From CAIPAT01 sp041665605 (GTDB taxonomy: Bacteria > Verrucomicrobiota > Lentisphaeria > Victivallales > Victivallaceae), in contig JBAYIO010000045.1 in NCBI GenBank assembly GCA_041665605.1, forward strand, positions 1 through 39,459: 39,459 nt of DNA. The letters run 5' to 3'. Position 1 is the first letter of the stretch. Each line of letters opens with the position of its first letter. The position numbers and the translations under genes are program-made. The notes under the pieces were generated by a model. That model was not told where the DNA came from. It saw nothing but the letters and a program-made list of their open reading frames with translations, and did not search any database. Below are positions 34,048 through 39,459 of the stretch, one piece after another.

Positions 34048-35145
34048 CTAAATTATTTTCAATAGATCGTAATTGCCTATCCTGGGGAAAGTAACATGCG
34101 GCTCAGCCTGATACCAGTAGGCAACTGACGCGATGTCGTCCTGCAACGGCAAATAACCTTCGGTTCTCCACCCAAGCGCCTGCATGGTAATTTTCAGGTC
34201 CTGCTGAAAACGGATCGGATCAAAAATGTGGAAGCGATACATGATATACCGGTTGCCGCATCGTTTCTCCTGAGCGGCCTGATCCTGAGTAATGTGCTGA
34301 TAGCCGAGAAATGGCGCATTGTAGTTCGAACCGAAGCACCATGCACCGCCGAAATAGTCCTCTGTGCCGGTTCCGCAAATTGTCGGAAAATCTTTGTCGC
34401 CATCGATAAACGCTTTGAATTCGCCTTCACCCCACCAGCCGTCAACATTTTGCTGCCAGGCCATAAAGGTTCCGACATAGTGGCCATTGCCCTTTACGCC
34501 GTCAAGAATCACATAATCCTCTTTGTGAGGCAAGGGATTGACCCGCCTGAACTGGGCATGAAAGTACGCTTCCGTGTCGCCTACCGGACCGAGGGCATAG
34601 TTAATAGTGTAGAAAAAACCGTCCTGATCCTCCGCGGCAAGGTTTTCAACAGTGATTTTTGCCCTCTCCCGGAACGGCATCGGGAAGTAGCAGTTTAAGC
34701 CGTTCGTCGGGTTGACATTGATTGGCAATGAGACGATGTTGGCGCGACTCTTCCAACTGTTGCAGAAGAAGTCGCCCAGCGGAGACTCAACGCTCGGCTC
34801 TTTTTCATCATCCCAATACATACGCAGAATCAGATCGCGGTGCCTTTTTAGGTCAACGGTTATCCAGATATGCTGGATTGTCCCCGGACCAGCCACGTCC
34901 ATCAGCGTGTTCACCGACCCCTTAAGCAGCGTGATGCAGGGCCGTACCTTCCAAGTTCTGCCGAGATCGCGAGCGACAAGATTGGGGCCGTCCCACTTCT
35001 GCCCGATCTTAACAACCTCCGCCTGGGGCTCTGCGCTTACTTCAGCCATGCCGCCCCGGCCTTTTTCTCCATAGACGTTTTCCGCCGTTATGGAACGGGT
35101 CTGAGCATTTACGAGATTGGATATTCCAAATAATCCGTTAAACAT
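34048..35145 (-). CDS. GH172 (DUF2961) family glycoside hydrolase
   Basis: This 365-residue protein shows the DUF2961 pattern: DVAGPGTIQHIWITV, MYWDDEKEPSVESPLGDFFC, YFPMPFRERAKITVEN, GFFYTINYAL, WWGEGEFKAFIDGD and GTGTEDYFGGAW. Known GH172 enzymes act on difructose anhydrides, alpha-fructofuranosides or D-arabinofuran and use two glutamates about 20 residues apart. Here E240 or E242 (GEGE) and E262 (GTEDYF) are the candidates. There is no signal peptide. AAGGAA precedes the ATG. It is last in the minus-strand cluster after the DUF4434 gene (142-base gap). The exact substrate cannot be told. Confidence 0.88.
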   Translation of the reverse strand: MFNGLFGISNLVNAQTRSITAENVYGEKGRGGMAEVSAEPQAEVVKIGQKWDGPNLVARDLGRTWKVRPCITLLKGSVNTLMDVAGPGTIQHIWITVDLKRHRDLILRMYWDDEKEPSVESPLGDFFCNSWKSRANIVSLPINVNPTNGLNCYFPMPFRERAKITVENLAAEDQDGFFYTINYALGPVGDTEAYFHAQFRRVNPLPHKEDYVILDGVKGNGHYVGTFMAWQQNVDGWWGEGEFKAFIDGDKDFPTICGTGTEDYFGGAWCFGSNYNAPFLGYQHITQDQAAQEKRCGNRYIMYRFHIFDPIRFQQDLKITMQALGWRTEGYLPLQDDIASVAYWYQAEPHVTFPRIGNYDLLKII

Positions 35146-35194
35146 ATATTATTCCTTAATTAAATGGTTCCTGTTTCTTGAACTATCTATCGGC

Positions 35195-35218
35195 CCGGAG
35201 TCTGATATTCGACTCCGG
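35195..35218 (-). terminator. Intergenic hairpin, possible terminator or processing site
   Basis: CCGGAGTC (35195-35202) and GACTCCGG (35211-35218) form a perfect 8-bp stem with an 8-base loop between the DUF4434 and GH172-type genes. No T tract follows on the minus strand, so partial termination or mRNA stabilisation is as likely as full termination. Confidence 0.4.
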
Positions 35219-35287
35219 TCCGTCGTTTTGCCGCCATTCCCACTCTCCCTTTCGCCCACTTGGCGCTGATTGATAAAAACTCTCCGG

Positions 35288-36337
35288 TTACCTCCTGCCG
35301 GCGAGAACGGCGTTACGATAATTGGCGTAATCTTCATAAAGCGTAATGGCGCGGTCGCCACCGACTTTTACCGGGTGGTCCGGATGCTGCATCAGGCCGG
35401 GATACTGGTAAATAATCTGCTTTTCGACAAATGGCGCGGTCAGGTCAAGCTGCGCGGCCACGCGTGAAATCTCGGTCGGAATCAGGCTCAGCCGGTGGTC
35501 CATTTCCCATATTTCCAAGTCGTTCCAGATGGCGGTGCGGCCGCGCTCGCGGAAATAGCAGTTCCAATAACCGATCCTTTCGGCATTCCGGTCATTCCAG
35601 CCGTCATGGGCGAATTTTAACCGCTGATAAAGAAACGGCAGGCGATGCAGGCTTTGATGCCGGTCAGCCATCTGGTAGCGTCCAAACGGGTCAGGCTCCA
35701 CCGCCAGGCCGACACAATCCTGATAAGCGACGATATCCACATCAATATCCTGCAGCAATGTGGCGCACATCATCCGGTCGGCGTTGGGCGCGATCATGAA
35801 CGGACAGTCCGCCAGTGTACGGATTGCCGGAACGATTTTACGCAAACTGTCGCGTCCGGAGATCGAGGCCGGCGGGTATTCATACGTCCAATACCAGCCG
35901 CCGAATGATGGCCGCTCTCCATAAAGCTCCAGCAATTCGGAAGCGGTAACCCTGGACTGTTCAATCACTTCGTCAGCAAAGAGATACGGATCTTTAGTAT
36001 ACATCGTGCCGATTCCGTAAATGATTTTCATGCCCAGCCGGTCAGCTTCGTCCACGACTGCGCCGAACGGGTCCCCTTTAATCCATTCCAGTTTTTTCCA
36101 TGCCTTGCTGTTGTAATAGGCGCGGGTATTCTCCCAGCCAGTACGATTGTCAACGCATTGTTGAAAAACCAGCGTGTCAATGCCGATATCCGCCATATCA
36201 TGCAGCATCAGCCGCCAGTGATCTTCTGTCAGCATGCGCAGTTCCTGCTGGAATCTGACGCCCTCGGCGTCACTCCAGTGGTCAAGCTGTATAAATGTTC
36301 CGCTGATCAGTCGCATATTGTTGTTTTGAACAGTCAT
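35288..36337 (-). CDS. DUF4434 putative glycoside hydrolase
   Basis: This 349-residue protein without a signal peptide opens MRLISGTFIQLDHWSD, then WRLMLHDMADIGIDTLVFQQ, the hallmark of the DUF4434 TIM-barrel family. Barrel strands follow: RLGMKIIYGIG, FGGWYWTYEYPP (a Glu at a strand end, candidate catalytic acid), CPFMIAPN and IVAYQDCVG (candidate Asp). The biochemical role of the family is unproven. It is 22 bases after the DUF6259 gene and surely co-transcribed with it. Confidence 0.8.
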   Translation of the reverse strand: MTVQNNNMRLISGTFIQLDHWSDAEGVRFQQELRMLTEDHWRLMLHDMADIGIDTLVFQQCVDNRTGWENTRAYYNSKAWKKLEWIKGDPFGAVVDEADRLGMKIIYGIGTMYTKDPYLFADEVIEQSRVTASELLELYGERPSFGGWYWTYEYPPASISGRDSLRKIVPAIRTLADCPFMIAPNADRMMCATLLQDIDVDIVAYQDCVGLAVEPDPFGRYQMADRHQSLHRLPFLYQRLKFAHDGWNDRNAERIGYWNCYFRERGRTAIWNDLEIWEMDHRLSLIPTEISRVAAQLDLTAPFVEKQIIYQYPGLMQHPDHPVKVGGDRAITLYEDYANYRNAVLAGRR

Positions 36338-36359
36338 AATTCGTTATTTCCTGTTATGA

Positions 36360-39011
36360 TTATTTTATCTGACGTAATGCCAGAAATTTTGCGCTGTACG
36401 GTTCTATCTGTTCCGAGCGGGAAACTTCGCTGCCGCTTTCGCCGATGGATTTTTCTCCATCAGCACACAATTCCACAATCTGCCATTTCGTTGTTTTCTG
36501 TTCAGAATACTGCGCGGTATCCAGTTTGAAGCTGAAAGTCTGCGCGGAACCGGAGAAATTGATGATGCCAATTCCCAGGTCACCGTCGGCATGTTTCCAG
36601 ATCGAAGCGCGCACCGCCGGAAAAGTCACTGTATCCTTTACCGTTATGCAGTCAAATACGGCGGAAACTGAAGGCTGGACGTTGGACGGTTTAAGTTCGC
36701 CCATGAGTTCGCCGTAAACCATAAATTTCTTAGCGGCCAAGCGGCAGCGCACCATCTGCTTGAGTGTTTCATGCGCCTTGCTTCTTTCCACATCCGAGCA
36801 AGGGAAATTGTTCTGCTCAAATTCCCGGTGGTGTACCGGTGAAGGCATGCCCCAGAGAAAGAACCGCCCTTGAATCATTACATACGCCTGAAAAGTCTGG
36901 ATTTTATCAGGCGTAATCGCCAAATAACGCACCCGGTCGCACAGTGCCGCCGCCGTCAGCGGGATGGCATTCTGCGAATTATAAGAGTTATTCCACCAGC
37001 AGTTCAGCATGCCGTCAAAATCATAGGCGTCCGGCCCGCTTTCGGTAGTCAATGCAACCTGCTTATTGCCGATAATATCTTTCCTGGTCTGCGCCAGCAG
37101 GGAATTATAATCAGCCACCCAATGGCTCCATCCGGCGGGATGAGCGTGGTTTTTGGCAAAGCAATGCAGCGGGGTTGCCGCGCCTACCTGGTCCCAGTAA
37201 ACAGTATTGATCCCGGCTTCGCCGATCAGTTTACGGTTGATTTCAAGTATTTTCTCTCTCCACATCGGATAAGCGGGACACATAACTCCAATACCTGCGC
37301 CATAGTTTTGAATTTTAGGTTTTCCGCTGTAATCCCTGACCAGACCGTTCTGCACCGCCTCCGAAGTGAACTCCTTATTATCTTTCGCCCAGCACAATGC
37401 GTTGGTGTACGGCATCACCGCCGTGCCGTTGTCTTCCATCTTTTTTACGGATTCAGCCATATTCGGGCGGAACGGGAAGAATTCCGGAAGATTGCGGTCA
37501 AATTTATGCTGTCCCCATTCACACCAGAAAATTCCGGCGGGAACCTGGAAATATTTCTCGGCATTAACCACGATTTCAGCAACAGCTTTAGGCGACTGCC
37601 ACATGCACATCCAGATGCCTGCGTCCATAAATGCCGTCGGCAGATTTCTTTCGGACAGCGGTTTATTGTACCAGCGCGGCAGGGTTGTCACCCATTGACG
37701 GTAAATTTTCACAGCTTTCCACCAGTCCCCGTCATGCAGTTTCACGACAACCGGAAAATCAGATTTATAGCCTGTCTCAGGCTGTGCCATATTATCCGGG
37801 AATTGCCTGAACGCCAAATCCTGCCCGTCAGACAGATTAGCTTCGCTCGGCCGCTGCCGCGGATCATGTAATCCGATATAAAGGCCTTTATTGCCGGTCA
37901 CAAACGACATGAAATGCAGCGCCCAGCTTTCGGTAGGATAAACGAAGAAGCCGGAATTGCGGTTTTTTTCTCTCAAGATACCACCCAGTACGCCGCCGGG
38001 AAAAACCACATCCGCCGTACCTGGCGCGGCAATTGTCAAAAACACCGGAAATTCAACATCCCGTAAACCGTACCGGGAGCTTTTATTCTGAACATCAATC
38101 CGCCATTCACTTTCACCATCAGGTTTCAGCAAAACTGTAGCGGTGACATCCACCGCATTTTTCTCTTCAGCCAGCGCCATATTCTTCCAGGTCAGCGTCA
38201 GTTGCTCCGCGCCGTCAGCAAGTTTCTGACTGGAACCGGCGGCAGTCGCGGGAGACAGATTGGTCAGGACAGTCTTATCCGGCTGGCCGGACTTCACGAA
38301 GTTTAGTCTCCACAAGCCGCTGCTTTGTGCGGAAAGTTCAGGGAAGACAAATCTGGTTTTGCTTTTAACATCGGCTATCTTCAGACAGGAAAAACCCTCT
38401 TTGTCCGAAGCAAATGCGATTTCCGTATTATCATTTTTCAAAACAAGATCAGGCTTTATTTCCGGTTTGATTCTCGTAAATTCCACATCATCAATAGTTA
38501 TTTCACCAGAACCGATGGAGAAAAATATCCTGACCATATCTATATCCAGACCGGCAAACGTCTCAGCAGGAACAGTAAATTCAAAAGAATGGCTCTCCCA
38601 GTCCGCAGAGTCTATGGTCAGATATCCCGGGAACAATTCTTTAACCTGGCAGCCGATATAAGGCCCTGATTTTTTAGTGTAACAATACAGCCCGGCAGTA
38701 TAGCCGCCTTTGCCTTTCATCCGCAGAGACACTTTTAATTTTTCCCCGGCGGCGACCGGGGAATTGGTGCAAGCATACACCTGCATCACTTTTTTAGTAA
38801 CGTTCATGTCATTGGTCAATTTTAATGACAGTCCACCTTTATCGTCAGACACCAATTCAGTTTGCCCCTGACCCAAGAACTTATTTTTCTGCCAGCCCTG
38901 AGCTATTTCATCCGCACCCGGTTTGCCGTTGAAAGTACTGATCTCTCCGGCAACTGTCATGCCTGCCAGCGCAAAAACAATGACCGCGAAAAAAATCTTT
39001 AGCAACCTCAT
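36360..39011 (-). CDS. Secreted DUF6259-type glycoside hydrolase
   Basis: This 883-residue protein has a signal peptide at 1-22 (KIFFAVIVFALAGMTVAG). Residues about 25-185 resemble a CBM-type beta-sandwich (VSLRMKGKGGYTAGLYCYTK ... SGEITIDDVEF). A super-sandwich domain follows (about 190-450: SEWRIDVQNKSSRYGLRDVE, GLYIGLHDPRQRPS). A barrel (about 450-770) contains LHDGDWWKAVKIYRQWV, FWCEWGQHKFD, NTVYWDQVGAA (D607) and LTTESGPDAYDF (E657). A small beta domain closes the chain. AGGGAGGA gives a strong ribosome site. It follows a prepilin-type gene by 84 bases and leads to DUF4434 and GH172-type genes. D607 and E657 are inferred catalytic residues, not proven. Confidence 0.85.
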   Translation of the reverse strand: MRLLKIFFAVIVFALAGMTVAGEISTFNGKPGADEIAQGWQKNKFLGQGQTELVSDDKGGLSLKLTNDMNVTKKVMQVYACTNSPVAAGEKLKVSLRMKGKGGYTAGLYCYTKKSGPYIGCQVKELFPGYLTIDSADWESHSFEFTVPAETFAGLDIDMVRIFFSIGSGEITIDDVEFTRIKPEIKPDLVLKNDNTEIAFASDKEGFSCLKIADVKSKTRFVFPELSAQSSGLWRLNFVKSGQPDKTVLTNLSPATAAGSSQKLADGAEQLTLTWKNMALAEEKNAVDVTATVLLKPDGESEWRIDVQNKSSRYGLRDVEFPVFLTIAAPGTADVVFPGGVLGGILREKNRNSGFFVYPTESWALHFMSFVTGNKGLYIGLHDPRQRPSEANLSDGQDLAFRQFPDNMAQPETGYKSDFPVVVKLHDGDWWKAVKIYRQWVTTLPRWYNKPLSERNLPTAFMDAGIWMCMWQSPKAVAEIVVNAEKYFQVPAGIFWCEWGQHKFDRNLPEFFPFRPNMAESVKKMEDNGTAVMPYTNALCWAKDNKEFTSEAVQNGLVRDYSGKPKIQNYGAGIGVMCPAYPMWREKILEINRKLIGEAGINTVYWDQVGAATPLHCFAKNHAHPAGWSHWVADYNSLLAQTRKDIIGNKQVALTTESGPDAYDFDGMLNCWWNNSYNSQNAIPLTAAALCDRVRYLAITPDKIQTFQAYVMIQGRFFLWGMPSPVHHREFEQNNFPCSDVERSKAHETLKQMVRCRLAAKKFMVYGELMGELKPSNVQPSVSAVFDCITVKDTVTFPAVRASIWKHADGDLGIGIINFSGSAQTFSFKLDTAQYSEQKTTKWQIVELCADGEKSIGESGSEVSRSEQIEPYSAKFLALRQIK

Positions 39012-39095
39012 AATTCCTCCCTGAAAAAATTAAAAACCTTGTAATGTTACAAAAAACGGCAGGCTTTCCCGCCGCGCGCAAGTCCGTTACTTACA

Positions 39096-39459
39096 TTATA
39101 GCCATAGATAGGAGCTGCTGTAAACTCCGGGACCGCCTGCGGCAAAAGCCCCGCTGCTGCTGGTGGCCGGATTCGGGCAATCCTGCGGTTTAACAGACGT
39201 TTTTGCATGCTTGTCAACATAAAGCACATTTGCGGTTTTATTGTGGTTGAACCCGATTGTATTGGATGCTGGCGCGTCCACCGGCCTGATACTCCAGGTA
39301 CCGTTCGCCATATATTGATTTGTGGGATTGCCGACAAGACCCATGGCGCCATTAAGGCCGCCGCCGTCCCAGAACAATCCGCTTCTGCTTGGTTTTTTCA
39401 AGATGTTGTTCTTGACCAGGTTCGGTGAAATTGCCATAAGAGTAAAATTCCACGCATAA
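39096..39459 (-). CDS. Prepilin-type protein, C-terminal part (5' end off window)
   Basis: The frame is open to the right edge (…YAWNFTLMAISPNLVKNN…) and ends at TAA 39096-39098, giving at least 120 residues. FNHNKTANVLYVDKHAKTSV is the H-X9-DG region of Lentisphaerota-type pseudopilins (usually HNKxANxLYxDGHxK), with the Gly replaced by Lys. The internal ATG at 39437 is not the real start, because the frame continues upstream and the N-terminal pilin helix lies outside the window. It is the first visible gene of the minus-strand enzyme cluster. Confidence 0.85.
   Translation of the reverse strand, partial: YAWNFTLMAISPNLVKNNILKKPSRSGLFWDGGGLNGAMGLVGNPTNQYMANGTWSIRPVDAPASNTIGFNHNKTANVLYVDKHAKTSVKPQDCPNPATSSSGAFAAGGPGVYSSSYLWL

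Noticed and set aside
36870..37871. 333-codon plus-strand frame opposite the DUF6259 gene
   Set aside because: It is a shadow of a gene with signal peptide, strong ribosome site and conserved motifs.
39047..39352. 101-codon minus-strand frame at the right end
   Set aside because: It overlaps the prepilin-type frame, which has the H-X9-DG-like signature; the alternative frame has none.

Overview
The window looks like a chromosomal segment of a polysaccharide-degrading PVC-group bacterium, most probably a Lentisphaerota (Victivallis-like) genome. This is inferred from several things together: prepilin-type proteins with an H-X9-DG-like C-terminus lying next to secreted glycoside hydrolases, LacI regulators beside such genes, DUF6259, DUF4434, GHL6 and GH172 families, a small secreted protein ending in a KYGYDPxKAAEFE motif, and a Planctomycete/Lentisphaerae-style 'DPVSGKPF' membrane protein. 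No rRNA or tRNA gene, integrase, transposase or CRISPR array was seen.

Layout. (1) 1-2252, minus: an ORF6N/PLD-like protein coupled by a 4-bp overlap to a membrane protein that runs off the left edge. (2) 2368-3864, minus: uronate isomerase with a clear terminator, promoter and LacI-type palindrome. (3) 4045-8162: housekeeping genes, namely a small secreted protein, the aroA-alr pair (minus), and the divergent cinA. (4) 8163-8986: a gene-free block with five copies of a hairpin-forming repeat and one REP/MITE-like element. (5) 8987-20417, plus: a LacI regulator, a prepilin-type protein, a 1,599-residue secreted DUF6259-like enzyme, a carbohydrate-binding protein, a terminator, then a beta-helix protein with three LamG domains. 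(6) 20736-27094, plus: a GHL6-type glycosidase and two tandem paralogous sugar transporters, each with the same promoter architecture. (7) 27098-31226, minus: a GH38 alpha-mannosidase coupled to its LacI regulator, with a well-formed promoter and a palindromic operator. (8) 31265-33990: an FAD oxidoreductase divergent from a PocR-AraC regulator, followed by the remains of a Gfo/Idh/MocA dehydrogenase. (9) 34048-39459, minus: an operon of prepilin-type protein (cut by the right edge), secreted DUF6259 enzyme, DUF4434 protein and GH172-type protein.

Taken together this is a set of sugar-foraging loci. Secreted modular enzymes and binding proteins act outside or in the periplasm, 12-plus-helix symporters import oligosaccharides, cytoplasmic glycosidases (GHL6, GH38, possibly GH172 and DUF4434) trim them, and LacI or PocR-AraC proteins sense the products. 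No SusC/SusD genes are present. Instead, a prepilin-type gene sits directly upstream of a secreted DUF6259 enzyme twice. The most striking sequence feature is a perfect 45-bp inverted repeat inside the third LamG domain of the beta-helix protein. It replaces conserved LamG residues with a reverse-complement copy of the upstream coding sequence, yet keeps the frame.
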